DNA of 37,121 nt from an uncultured Bacteroidales bacterium (GTDB lineage Bacteria > Bacteroidota > Bacteroidia > Bacteroidales > Muribaculaceae). The DNA lies in assembly GCA_949123685.1 (NCBI GenBank), contig CASBHZ010000026.1, positions 1-37,121 of the forward strand, in the 5' to 3' direction. A program made the position numbers and the translations under genes. Positions 8,405 through 16,249 of the stretch are shown here, one piece after another (the first letter of the stretch is position 1; every line of letters starts with the position of its first letter). The notes under the pieces are model-generated. The model ran no database searches and was not told the DNA's origin. It saw nothing but the letters and a program-made list of their open reading frames with translations.

Positions 8405-9052
8405 TTATCTATAATAGACTATTGTGCGGGTTTCTGAGGCTTCGAACGCTTCTTTTTGTGGTTTTGTGTATTCTCCATCCTCATTCATGTAACGGGATAC
8501 CGATTCACCTTTGAATGTTCTTTGAGTCCAATTCCGCTCGTGGTCAAAATTAGTATAGGCAATTGTAAATTCAACTTCCCATATTTCATCCGGACCGTCA
8601 GATTTATATTTGCCTGACACTGGATTCATGTCTGTATCGAAGTCTGTGAATTTAAGTTCGAAAGTTGTACCGTCGCTTTCCCTACAACATGTTTTCTCAA
8701 TGAAACCATCGGAATTGTAACTGATTTCATTGTCGGTAAATTCTGAGAATAGACTTGTCAAGACACCTTCTTCATTGAATGTAAGTGGGCTTGCAAGGCA
8801 TGAGACGAACGGTGAATAATTATTTGTTTTGACAGTTTTAACCTTGCCATGAAGCCCGAATCTTTTAAGGTCTTCAGAATAATATGTCGGCATGCTATCT
8901 GTGTCAACAAGGTTTTCATTGGCGACAGGTTCAATCAAGACGGTGTCAGTATCCGTCATGGTTGTTGAATCGTGATTCTCATTTGTCCCCTTTACTCCAC
9001 AAGAAATCATAAGTATTGCAGATACGGGTATTGTCAGTAAATTTTTTCTCAT
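8405..9052 (-). CDS. Hypothetical lipoprotein, beta-rich
   Basis: I do not recognise the family. The frame is open to 9142, but the start at 9052 (MRKNLLTIPVSAILMISCG) gives a lipoprotein signal with the modified Cys at residue 18, and a -7 box lies just upstream. The mature part (about 195 residues) begins with a Thr/Asp/Glu-rich linker. It then has a repetitive beta-strand pattern (HGKVKTVKT, PLTFNEEGVLTSLF, ISYNSDGFIEKT) reminiscent of YD/RHS-like text-repeat lipoproteins of Bacteroidales. It probably sits in the outer membrane or faces the periplasm. It is convergent with the channel gene, 35 bp away. Confidence 0.7.
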   Translation of the reverse strand: MRKNLLTIPVSAILMISCGVKGTNENHDSTTMTDTDTVLIEPVANENLVDTDSMPTYYSEDLKRFGLHGKVKTVKTNNYSPFVSCLASPLTFNEEGVLTSLFSEFTDNEISYNSDGFIEKTCCRESDGTTFELKFTDFDTDMNPVSGKYKSDGPDEIWEVEFTIAYTNFDHERNWTQRTFKGESVSRYMNEDGEYTKPQKEAFEASETRTIVYYR

Positions 9053-9076
9053 GATGTAATTGTCTGTCTTTAAATG

Positions 9077-9084
9077 CAAATATA
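9077..9084 (-). promoter_or_regulatory. -7 box of the lipoprotein gene
   Basis: TATATTTG on the minus strand matches TAnnTTTG, 24 nt upstream of the ATG at 9052. It supports that start over the upstream one at 9142. Confidence 0.55.
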
Positions 9085-9129
9085 GTGTTTTGTAACGTAT
9101 TATGCAAGCAGATTTATATCCGGTTGTAC

Positions 9130-9174
9130 AAAAAAAGTTCACCGATAAGTTACTGCTTATCGGTGAGCTTTTTT
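9130..9174 (-). terminator. Intrinsic terminator of the 9219-9686 lipoprotein gene
   Basis: A 13-bp stem (GCTCACCGATAAG paired with CTTATCGGTGAAC, one G:T pair) with a 5-nt loop, flanked by a 7-nt T-run on the minus strand. Confidence 0.85.
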
Positions 9175-9218
9175 ACAGATCATACCTGATTGCATGATCC
9201 CGTTGGGTAGTTGACTAT

Positions 9219-9686
9219 CTATTGTTTGGGATTCAGTCGATATTTAAGGGAAACAGTACCGGGGGTTGTGCCGTCGGGAAGATCTTCAGCTGATTTTACA
9301 ACGGTGACAATCGTTGACAATTGTGCGTATGCTATTGATTTGTCTACCTGAAGAACATCGAATGCAAGTGTGAAGAGGTGGTTGCCGATAGGTAGGTAAG
9401 CGGCATTGATTGAACCTCCGAAAGGTTGGATTATGGTATATCCCATTCCTTCATGGTCGAGGATATAGTTGACACCTGATATTCCGGCAGCTTTTCCGCC
9501 AAGTCCTTCGGCTGTAATGCTTGAGACTGTCAGGGATTCTCCTGAAACGATATAGATGCGACCATCTGCATCAACGGCATTGTCGATAGTTACTGTAATA
9601 TCAACAGACGGCATATCGTCGTCATCATGACATGAAGTCAAGAAGCCGAACGGCAATAATAAAAGTAGATAAAGTAATTTTTTCAT
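9219..9686 (-). CDS. Small surface lipoprotein, hypothetical
   Basis: A 155-residue lipoprotein with signal MKKLLYLLLLLPFGFLTSC and the modified Cys at 19. The Cys is followed directly by HDDDD, matching the acidic lipoprotein export signal that sends Bacteroidota lipoproteins to the cell surface. The mature part looks like a single Ig-like beta-sandwich (alternating hydrophobic strands, VDITVTIDNAVDADGRIYIVSG, HLFTLAFDVLQVD). No catalytic motif is visible and I do not recognise a family. It is a single-gene unit with its own terminator. Confidence 0.75.
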   Translation of the reverse strand: MKKLLYLLLLLPFGFLTSCHDDDDMPSVDITVTIDNAVDADGRIYIVSGESLTVSSITAEGLGGKAAGISGVNYILDHEGMGYTIIQPFGGSINAAYLPIGNHLFTLAFDVLQVDKSIAYAQLSTIVTVVKSAEDLPDGTTPGTVSLKYRLNPKQ

Positions 9687-9770
9687 GCTTATTCAATTTT
9701 AATATTCATAGTTATACATATATAACACCTGAAATAGCTTTTGGATTAGTCTTTTTCACTTGTCTATATA

Positions 9771-9810
9771 AAAAAACGGGAGTTGATACCATTGGCATCA
9801 ACTCCCGTAA
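9771..9810 (-). terminator. Intrinsic terminator of SLC45-like MFS gene
   Basis: Stem ACGGGAGTTGAT paired with ATCAACTCCCGT, followed on the minus strand by a T-run. Confidence 0.85.
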
Positions 9811-9813
9811 ATG

Positions 9814-9839
9814 TTTAAGCAAGTAATCACTTGCTTAAA
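9814..9839 (-). terminator. Second hairpin at the MFS stop codon
   Basis: A perfect 11-bp stem, TTTAAGCAAGT with its complement around an AATC loop. It overlaps the TAA stop (9835-9837) and precedes the stronger terminator. It may be an RNA 3'-end stabiliser rather than a terminator. Confidence 0.5.
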
Positions 9840-11457
9840 TATTCTCGCTTATTGCAGGCGTTTCTTCCGGTTTGTCTTTTATAGATGTATTCTCTTTGAT
9901 AAGCAAGACACATGCCGCCCCTATTATGAGTGAGATTCCGGCAATCAGCATCATCAGATATTCCGGCGCAAGCTGTCCCGGAGTGCTGAGCAATGACAGT
10001 ATCCAGCCCCCGATGAGTGCCGCGATAATCTGAGGTATGCAGATTGTGCAGTTGAACAGTCCGAGATATGCACCGATGTTCCCCCCTTTGAGTGAATTGG
10101 TCAGGATCGTGAAAGGCCATGCAAGCATTGCAGCCCAAGCGCATCCTATAAGGATGAATGCAATGAATAGCATCCACTTGTCAGTGAAGAATGCAGTCAT
10201 TATGAAACCTGCAGCTCCGAGGAGTAGCGAAAGGATATACGAGAATCTGCGGCTCTTGAAGCGAGGCAATATCACTGCCCAGAGCACAGATCCTAAAGCC
10301 TGCACTGCAAAGAGCAATCCCAGCCAGTTCCCAGCATCATTATATTCCGAAGATGCGGCATCAAGCACCGTTTTTGATAGGTATTTGCAGTCTGCGGCAT
10401 TGTCGATGTTATGGGTTGAAACATCGTTAATATCAAGGGATCCGTCTGCATTTTTCACCATGATGTCGGCGGTTTTCAGAACAAAGGCTCCTTGATGAGT
10501 GGAAAGGAAATCACTTGTTTTCTTGCCGTGATCAATCAGTATGACGGAATCATTGGCAATAAGGTATTTAGCTTGATAGTCTGAGCCGTTATGGCTAATT
10601 CCAGTGATTGTTTCCACGGTAGGAGTGGCGAAGGCATTGTGTGCGACAGTGTTTGTGGCATAAGTCCAAAGGAAAAGGAATGCGAACCAACAGAAAAACT
10701 GCACTGTGCCTACTGTCCAGAATGTGGATGGAGCCTTTTTCAAGAGTGAGATCACATTGTTGGAGCCTTGCCCCTTGGTGTCAGCTACGCCATTGTATTC
10801 ATTATATAATTTAGGTGGCCATTCTTTTATCTTTATCAGGGAATATATCACGCAGATCAAGAGGATTGCAGCACCAAGATAAAAAGACCAGATGACAGTG
10901 TCCGGCACAACTCCGGATGGGGCAACATTTTTCATTCCAAACCACATTAGGAGGAACGGGAATATGTAGCCTACGATCGAACCGGCATTGCAGAGGAAAC
11001 TTTGGATTGAATATGCGAGTCCTTTCTGTTTCTCGTTAACCATGTCTCCAACGAGCATTTTAAATGGCTGCATTGCCATGTTTATGGATGTGTCGAGGAG
11101 CATGAGTGCGACAAGTCCGAAAAGTATGGCACTCGATACCGTGAATTGGAAACTGCCGGCGTTGGGAAGCATGCACATTACTATCACTGCAATAAGTGCT
11201 CCGAAAATCAGATAAGGTAGCCTTCGTCCGAAACGGTTCCATGTGCGGTCGGACATCATGCCGACAATAGGTTGAACTACAAGCCCCATAAGAGGTGGTA
11301 GAATCCAGAAATAGCTCAGGTCGTGAGGGTCAGCACCGATAGTGGTGAAGATTCGTGACACGTTCGCACTTTGTAAAGCGTAAGCTATCTGGACTCCAAA
11401 GAATCCGAAAGAAAGATTCCATAGCTTCCAGAAGCTCAAGTCGGGTTTAGTTTTCAT
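9835..11457 (-). CDS. MFS transporter, SLC45/GPH-like (putative disaccharide transporter)
   Basis: A 540-residue permease resembling the SLC45/sucrose-maltose type MFS proteins common in Bacteroidota. The N-terminus LSFWKLWNLSFGFFGVQIAYALQSANVSRIF and the motif GMMSDRTWNRFGRRLPYLIFG near 66-86 are typical. About 90 polar residues (roughly 280-370) are inserted between the seventh and eighth membrane segments, where topology predicts the periplasmic side, making the protein longer than plain members. No glycosidase or regulator adjoins it, so the substrate is only guessed as a di- or oligosaccharide. It lies downstream of nfo across a 129-bp spacer that is almost free of G on the mRNA strand and could uncouple the two genes. 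Confidence 0.83.
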   Translation of the reverse strand: MKTKPDLSFWKLWNLSFGFFGVQIAYALQSANVSRIFTTIGADPHDLSYFWILPPLMGLVVQPIVGMMSDRTWNRFGRRLPYLIFGALIAVIVMCMLPNAGSFQFTVSSAILFGLVALMLLDTSINMAMQPFKMLVGDMVNEKQKGLAYSIQSFLCNAGSIVGYIFPFLLMWFGMKNVAPSGVVPDTVIWSFYLGAAILLICVIYSLIKIKEWPPKLYNEYNGVADTKGQGSNNVISLLKKAPSTFWTVGTVQFFCWFAFLFLWTYATNTVAHNAFATPTVETITGISHNGSDYQAKYLIANDSVILIDHGKKTSDFLSTHQGAFVLKTADIMVKNADGSLDINDVSTHNIDNAADCKYLSKTVLDAASSEYNDAGNWLGLLFAVQALGSVLWAVILPRFKSRRFSYILSLLLGAAGFIMTAFFTDKWMLFIAFILIGCAWAAMLAWPFTILTNSLKGGNIGAYLGLFNCTICIPQIIAALIGGWILSLLSTPGQLAPEYLMMLIAGISLIIGAACVLLIKENTSIKDKPEETPAISENI

Positions 11458-11487
11458 GGATGAATTTATTTAGTTGTTTTTGTTTTT

Positions 11488-11584
11488 GGAATGGGGTATA
11501 ATGGGGTGTAATGAGGAGGAATGGGGTAGGGTGAGGTGAGGAGGGATAGAGTGAGGGCTGGAGGGGCTGGGAGATAGGGGAGAT
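11488..11584 (-). repeat. C-rich, G-poor intercistronic spacer (nfo / MFS)
   Basis: On the mRNA (minus) strand this stretch of about 97 nt has only two G residues and many C-runs. Towards its 3' side is a 10-nt repeat of CCCCAT units (CCCCATTATA then CCCCATT). The plus strand has four or more runs of 3-4 G (11493, 11503, 11523, 11529), so it could form a G-quadruplex. The layout matches that of the spacer at 16168-16247. Confidence 0.7.
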
Positions 11585-11586
11585 TC

Positions 11587-12432
11587 TTAATTCTTGATTT
11601 GTGAATATAGCCAACTTATCTCTTCATGCCATATCTCATCATTGGGAGTTTCGAGGATAAGGGGCATATTGTTGAAGCGGGGATCGTTGACAAGGCGTAT
11701 GAAAAAGTCTTCGCCAAGCGTTCCTTTGCCTATTTCCTCATGCCTGTCAATACGTGAGCCGAGTTCCCGTTTGTCATCATTGAGATGGAGCCCACGGAGA
11801 TATTCCGCTCCGATTATCCTGTCGAAATCTTCCCAGGTTTTTCTGTATCCCTCTTCGGAGCGGAGGTCATAACCGGCGGAATAAGTGTGGCATGTGTCAA
11901 CGCACACACCGGCGCGGCTTTTATCTTCTATCTTGTCTATTATGTGTGCGATGTGTTCGAATTGATATCCGAGGTTTGAACCTTGTCCGGCTGTGGATTC
12001 GATAACAGCTGTTACCCCCATCGTTTTATCCAATGTGAAATTGATGCTTTCTGCTATCAAGTCGAGACAATCATCCACCGCAATCTCCTTCAAGTGACTT
12101 CCGGGATGGAAATTTAGCATCGTAAGACCGAGTTGTTCACATCTTTTCATTTCATCAAGAAATGATTTTCTTGACATTTCAAGTTTTTGTGGATCCGGAC
12201 TTCCGAGGTTTATAAGGAAATTGTCGTGAGGAAGTATCTGACCGGCTGAGAATCCTCCCGCCTCACAATTCTCTTTGAATTTTAATGCCTCTTCTTCCGA
12301 TATCGGTTTTGAAGTCCAGCGGTTGCTTGAGCCAGTGAAAAGAGCAAACGCTTTTGCTCCGATTCTTTTAGCTTCGAGGGGAGCGTTGGACACTCCGCCT
12401 TTAACGCTCACGTGAGCGCCAATATATTTCAT
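11587..12432 (-). CDS. nfo: Endonuclease IV (AP endonuclease)
   Basis: A 281-residue class II AP endonuclease that cuts 5' of abasic sites in base-excision repair; length is normal. The metal-binding motifs of the TIM-barrel family are all visible: the start YIGAHVSVKGG, LPHDNFLINLGSP, LNFHPGSH near 105-112, AVIESTAGQGSNLG near 138-151, GVCVDTCHTYSAGYD near 176-190, HLNDDKRELGSRIDRHEEIGKG near 215-237 and ILETPN near 259-264. A -7 box lies 62 nt upstream of the ATG. Probably co-transcribed to some degree with the MFS gene downstream. Confidence 0.97.
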   Translation of the reverse strand: MKYIGAHVSVKGGVSNAPLEAKRIGAKAFALFTGSSNRWTSKPISEEEALKFKENCEAGGFSAGQILPHDNFLINLGSPDPQKLEMSRKSFLDEMKRCEQLGLTMLNFHPGSHLKEIAVDDCLDLIAESINFTLDKTMGVTAVIESTAGQGSNLGYQFEHIAHIIDKIEDKSRAGVCVDTCHTYSAGYDLRSEEGYRKTWEDFDRIIGAEYLRGLHLNDDKRELGSRIDRHEEIGKGTLGEDFFIRLVNDPRFNNMPLILETPNDEIWHEEISWLYSQIKN

Positions 12433-12494
12433 GTCGTTAAGAATTTATCTATTAAGCAATATCCTGCATCCATGTTACAGGAGAAGTTTAATTA

Positions 12495-12502
12495 CAAAGT
12501 TA
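12495..12502 (-). promoter_or_regulatory. -7 box of nfo
   Basis: TAACTTTG on the minus strand, 62 nt upstream of the nfo ATG. No clear -33 TTTG. Confidence 0.45.
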
Positions 12503-12607
12503 AAAAATTTTTTTCACTTGCTTTGCCATTTGGTTTATAATGTTGCAAAATTTTCACTAATTTCGCGATAAATTTACAATTGAAGCTTGACCTAAAGCTT
12601 GTTTCAA

Positions 12608-12629
12608 ATGAAGTTGTTTAAACAACTTC
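12608..12629. repeat. Perfect palindrome, copy 1
   Basis: GAAGTTGTTTAAACAACTTC (12610-12629) is a perfect 20-bp palindrome, extended to 22 bp here by flanking T and A. The same 22-nt string (AT plus the palindrome) recurs at 28246-28267. In RNA it would fold into an 8-bp stem with a UUAA loop. It lies 38 nt before the start of the TrmH-type gene. Confidence 0.85.
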
Positions 12630-12666
12630 AATAGCTTCTAAAGGTTGACACGCAAAACGTCTGTTA

Positions 12667-13419
12667 ATGGAATTGTCAAAAACAAAACAAGGAATCTATT
12701 CACAATTGTCTCGTCGCAAGATGCGCGACAGGCATGGTTTGTTTATTGCGGAAGGTCGTAAATGCATTGGTGATACGATCGGCAAATTTGATGTGGAGGC
12801 AATAGTTGCGCTTGATCCCGATTCCATTCCGGCAGAATGGGGATATATCGATGCGGTGTATAAGGTTTCAGAGAGCCAGATGAGCAAGATCTCATCATTT
12901 TCCACACCATCCGACGTTTTGGCTATATATAGGATTCCGGATGGTTACTATGATAGTGTTCCGGTTCCGGAGTCCGAAAAGTTGTATTTGCTTCTTGACG
13001 GTATTCAAGATCCAGGAAATATGGGAACGATAATTCGCACGGCACATTGGTTTGGCATAGACCGTATTTATGCATCGCATGACACGGTGGATATCTTTAA
13101 TCCCAAAACAGTGCAGGCTACGATGGGTTCTCTCGGAAAAGTAGAAGTCGTGTATTGTGACCTGTGTGACCTGATAAAAGGAAATCCGGGAATGCCCCTG
13201 TATGGCACATTGCTTGATGGCGAGAATATATATGATGCCGAACTTACAGGGAATGGCTTTATAATTATGGGAAATGAGGGGAAAGGTATTTCAGATCCTA
13301 TAAGGGATCTGGTGACGTGGCCGTTGCTTATCCCTCCATATGATTTGGGGAATCATTCCGAATCTCTGAATGTGTCTATCGCCACGGCGGTAGTGCTCTC
13401 TCAGTTCAGATGTCGGTGA
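12667..13419 (+). CDS. RNA 2'-O-methyltransferase, TrmH/SpoU family
   Basis: A 250-residue SPOUT methyltransferase that transfers methyl from S-adenosylmethionine to a ribose 2'-OH of tRNA or rRNA. All three SpoU motifs are visible: LDGIQDPGNMGTIIRTA (about 109-125), FIIMGNEGKGIS (about 198-209) and ESLNVSIATAVVLSQF (about 232-247). The N-terminal ~100 residues form the substrate-binding extension (REF/HGLFIAEGRKCI...). Which RNA position is modified cannot be told from sequence alone. The leader carries a perfect palindrome. The alkaline phosphatase gene follows 45 nt later on the same strand. Confidence 0.9.
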   Translation: MELSKTKQGIYSQLSRRKMRDRHGLFIAEGRKCIGDTIGKFDVEAIVALDPDSIPAEWGYIDAVYKVSESQMSKISSFSTPSDVLAIYRIPDGYYDSVPVPESEKLYLLLDGIQDPGNMGTIIRTAHWFGIDRIYASHDTVDIFNPKTVQATMGSLGKVEVVYCDLCDLIKGNPGMPLYGTLLDGENIYDAELTGNGFIIMGNEGKGISDPIRDLVTWPLLIPPYDLGNHSESLNVSIATAVVLSQFRCR

Positions 13420-13464
13420 TTACGATTTAAACAGTTTCTAAAAATATTGATTAGTATTATTATA

Positions 13465-14871
13465 ATGAAAACCAAGTTTCTAATTTCTTGTGTATTGGCT
13501 TTTGTAAGTGTCTTTACTTCCAATGCCGCACCGAAATATATATTCTATTTTATTGGTGACGGGATGGGGTTCAATCATGTGTTAAACACGCAGTTGTATC
13601 TGACGGATGTTATTAGTTCTCCGGATACCTTGACAATGTATAAGATGCCTGTAATGTCAGCTTTGAGAACTCATTCATTCTCCTCTCGTGTGACGGATTC
13701 TGCAGCGGCTGGTACTGCGCTTGCGACCGGTCACAAAACCCGAAATGGGATGCTTGGTATGGGGCCGGATACGGTAGCTGTGACCTCGATAGCAGAAGTG
13801 CTTTTCAAACGTGGATGGGGTGTTGGACTTGTAACTACTGACGGTGTTGATGACGCGACTCCCGGTGCGTTTTATACGCATGTTAAAAACCGAGGTGAGC
13901 GCATGCAGATTGGGAAGGATCTTGCTGATTCCGGTTTTCAGTTTGTCGCAGGTGCCGGTCTTGCAAAGGCTCGTGATAAGAAAGGAAAAAAGACCGAGTT
14001 GCTTGACTATTTTGCAAAGCGTGGTGTGAAGGTTACTTATGGTTCTCAAGGACTTTATGAAGAGGCTGACAGGATGCTGGTCCTGTCTTCAGACACAGTC
14101 AATACATGGAGCATCGGGTATACAATTGATTCAATTCCGGATGCCATGAAACTTAGGGATATGATTGAAGCCGGAATACGCCAGTTGACACGTGTGAGTC
14201 CAGACCGGTTCTTCTTGATGGTGGAAGGGGGAGGCATTGACCATGCCGCACATTCCAACGATGGTGGAACAATTGTTAGGGAAGTGCTTGACTTTGATCA
14301 GTCGCTCCGGCTTGCCTATGATTTTTATCTGATGCATCCCGAAGAAACCTTGATCGTTGTTACGGCAGATCATGAGACAGGGGGAATGTCGGCAGGCACT
14401 AATGCCACGGGGTATTCCGTGCGTACTTCCAGGATTGCTGCACAAAAAATTTCTAAGGAAGCTTTTTCAGATCATATTAAATCGTTCGTGGGCGATTCTC
14501 GAGAATACACTTGGAAGGACATGGAGGATTTTATGAAAGAGAAATTGGGTTGCGGCACAGCTTTCAAACCGTCTGAGAAACAGACTGCCGAACTTGAAAA
14601 TATGTTTGATCAGATGATGTCAGGACGAGAATTGGCAGACCAAAAGACTCTTTACGCTACATTTGATGGTTTTACAGCACGCGTGTTTGAGATTGTGAAT
14701 CAGAATACAGGGTTCGGATTCACTTCACACAGTCACACCGGAGCGACAGTCCCGGTATTCGCTGCCGGTGTAGGTGCCGAGAGATTCTCGCCACTCTCCG
14801 ATAATACCGACATACCGCGCCGGATATTGTCAATAGCTCTTGATATACCCGTTGCGGAGGTTCCACTTTAA
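13465..14871 (+). CDS. Alkaline phosphatase (PhoA family), exported
   Basis: A 468-residue periplasmic phosphomonoesterase. The frame opens at 13447, but ATG at 13465 begins a clean signal peptide (MKTKFLISCVLAFVSVFTSNA, cleavage likely after Ala). Motifs of the binuclear-zinc alkaline phosphatase fold are present: FIGDGMGFNHV near the N-terminus (first metal Asp), VTDSAAAGTALATGHK with the phosphorylated Ser, VTTDGVDDATPGAFYTHV, MVEGGGIDHAAHSND, VTADHETGG, and SHSHTG near the C-terminus. It provides phosphate from organic phosphoesters. It sits 45 nt behind the methyltransferase gene and may be co-transcribed. A perfect hairpin follows the stop. Confidence 0.94.
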   Translation: MKTKFLISCVLAFVSVFTSNAAPKYIFYFIGDGMGFNHVLNTQLYLTDVISSPDTLTMYKMPVMSALRTHSFSSRVTDSAAAGTALATGHKTRNGMLGMGPDTVAVTSIAEVLFKRGWGVGLVTTDGVDDATPGAFYTHVKNRGERMQIGKDLADSGFQFVAGAGLAKARDKKGKKTELLDYFAKRGVKVTYGSQGLYEEADRMLVLSSDTVNTWSIGYTIDSIPDAMKLRDMIEAGIRQLTRVSPDRFFLMVEGGGIDHAAHSNDGGTIVREVLDFDQSLRLAYDFYLMHPEETLIVVTADHETGGMSAGTNATGYSVRTSRIAAQKISKEAFSDHIKSFVGDSREYTWKDMEDFMKEKLGCGTAFKPSEKQTAELENMFDQMMSGRELADQKTLYATFDGFTARVFEIVNQNTGFGFTSHSHTGATVPVFAAGVGAERFSPLSDNTDIPRRILSIALDIPVAEVPL

Positions 14872-14874
14872 TTT

Positions 14875-14909
14875 AGAATCTGTTTAAATTTTATTTTTAA
14901 ACAGATTCT
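14875..14909. terminator. Hairpin between alkaline phosphatase and yraN
   Basis: A perfect 14-bp stem (AGAATCTGTTTAAA and its complement) with a 7-nt AT loop. It lies between convergent genes and touches the yraN stop. No long T-run follows on either strand. Confidence 0.65.
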
Positions 14910-15295
14910 TATTTCAGGGAAGGGAGGAAAGCATCTTCGATGTGTTTTATTTCGTGGGAGTCGGGGGTGCCGGTGACGGTGATTATGTCGAGTCGATAAG
15001 GAAAAAGATGAGGGAGGGAGCGCATGTAAATGTCCCCTCCCTTTATCATCTTGTTTCTCTTGGGTGTGTCGACAGCTTCGTCGGCAGATTCAAACTCTCC
15101 TTTCCTCGCCTTGACTTCAACAAATATTATTGTGCTGTCTTTCTCGGCTATGATGTCAATCTCGATTTTGTTGCCGACACGCCAGTTCCTTTCACGAATA
15201 ATATATCCATGACCCAGAAGGTAATCAGCGGCAATCTGTTCCGCCAGCTTACCCCATTCGCGGTTCGCCGCTCCCTGCTTTTTCTTGTCGATCAT
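14909..15295 (-). CDS. yraN: YraN/UPF0102 family endonuclease-fold protein
   Basis: A 128-residue protein of the UPF0102 family with a Holliday-junction-resolvase-like restriction-endonuclease fold. Visible motifs: GKLAEQIAADYLLGHGYIIRERNWR near 16-40, then EIDIIAEKDSTIIFVEVKAR (about 44-63), whose E-ID-EVK pattern is the PD-(D/E)xK-like core. Biological role is not established. The start is ATG at 15295, sharing one base with the TGA stop of nadC (TGATG), which implies translational coupling; a TTG one codon upstream is less likely. Confidence 0.88.
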   Translation of the reverse strand: MIDKKKQGAANREWGKLAEQIAADYLLGHGYIIRERNWRVGNKIEIDIIAEKDSTIIFVEVKARKGEFESADEAVDTPKRNKMIKGGDIYMRSLPHLFPYRLDIITVTGTPDSHEIKHIEDAFLPSLK

Positions 15296-16143
15296 CAATA
15301 TGCTTTGAATGACATGTCAAGACCTTTCACGGAGTGGGTGAGGGCGCCAACGGAAATGAAGTCAACGCCTGCTTCACCGTATTCGCGGAGGTTTTCAAGG
15401 GTGATACCGCCTGACGATTCTGTCTCGGCTTTGCCTCCTACGAGTTCTACAGCTTCTTTGGTGAGTGCCGGTGTGAAGTTGTCGAACATAATGCGGTCAA
15501 CACCTCCGTGTGCAAGAACACGCCTTATGTCGTCAAGGCTTCTGACTTCTACTTCGATCTTGAGGTTCTTTCCATTTTCTTTGCAGTAGTCGTTTGCGCG
15601 TTGAATAGCTTTCTCGATGCCGCCTGCAAAGTCAATATGATTGTCTTTAATGAGGATCATGTCGAAAAGACCGATGCGATGGTTAGTTCCGCCTCCGATC
15701 TTTACCGCTTCTTTTTCGAGCATGCGCATGCCGGGAGTGGTCTTGCGGGTGTCGAGTACGCGGGTGTGAAGTCCTTTCAGCTCATCCTGATATCGGCGCG
15801 TCATTGTTGCCACACCGCTCATGCGCTGCATGATGTTGAGCATGGTGCGCTCTGCGATAAGCAGTGATCGAACGGTGCCTTCCGCAGTGAACGCGATGTC
15901 TCCCTTTTTTACTTCTGCACCATCTTTGATCATTACTGTCATCTTGATAGACGGGTCAACTTTATGGAGCACCTTTTCTGCAATTTCAACGCCGGCAAGG
16001 ATTCCGTCTTCCTTTATTATGAGACGTGAGCGTCCCATGGCATCTGCAGGGATGGTGGAAAGAGTGGTGTGGTCTCCATCTCCGAGGTCTTCGGCAAATG
16101 CAAGATTAAGAAGCTCATCGTTCAATTCATCTTTTGTTTTCAT
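15295..16143 (-). CDS. nadC: Nicotinate-nucleotide pyrophosphorylase (quinolinate phosphoribosyltransferase)
   Basis: A 282-residue enzyme of de novo NAD synthesis. It converts quinolinate and PRPP to nicotinate mononucleotide, CO2 and PPi. Signature segments: EDLGDGDHTT near 18-27, LLIAERTMLNIMQRMSGVAT near 93-112, VLDTRKTTPGMRMLEKEAVKIGGGTNHRIGLFDMILIKDNH near 128-168, VEVRSLDD, and the C-terminal SSGGITLENLREYGEAGVDFISVGALTHSV. The length is normal. It is separated from rlmH by a 106-bp C-rich spacer and is translationally coupled to yraN. Substrate genes nadA and nadB are not in the window. Confidence 0.97.
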   Translation of the reverse strand: MKTKDELNDELLNLAFAEDLGDGDHTTLSTIPADAMGRSRLIIKEDGILAGVEIAEKVLHKVDPSIKMTVMIKDGAEVKKGDIAFTAEGTVRSLLIAERTMLNIMQRMSGVATMTRRYQDELKGLHTRVLDTRKTTPGMRMLEKEAVKIGGGTNHRIGLFDMILIKDNHIDFAGGIEKAIQRANDYCKENGKNLKIEVEVRSLDDIRRVLAHGGVDRIMFDNFTPALTKEAVELVGGKAETESSGGITLENLREYGEAGVDFISVGALTHSVKGLDMSFKAY

Positions 16144-16167
16144 ATTTGTTTGATTTGATTTAATTTA

Positions 16168-16247
16168 ATGGGGTTATATGGGGCTGTATGGGGTGGGGTG
16201 AGTGAAGAGGGGGAAAGGAGGGGGAGGGGAAAGGTGAGGGGAAAAAG
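16168..16247 (-). repeat. C-rich, G-poor intercistronic spacer (rlmH / nadC)
   Basis: On the mRNA (minus) strand this stretch of about 80 nt has one or two G residues. It carries the 10-nt series CCCCATACAG, CCCCATATAA, CCCCATT on its 3' side, just before an AT-rich 25 nt and the nadC ATG. The plus strand has many GGGG runs. Same architecture as 11488-11584. Confidence 0.7.
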
Positions 16248-16249
16248 GA

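Noticed and set aside
11458..11586. G-rich tract as a CRISPR-like or VNTR array
   Set aside because: Units are degenerate and short, there are no unique spacers, and the pattern is base skew plus a 10-nt motif rather than a true array.
14942..15589. 215-codon plus-strand frame across yraN and nadC
   Set aside because: It runs antisense through two recognised genes and has no family resemblance.
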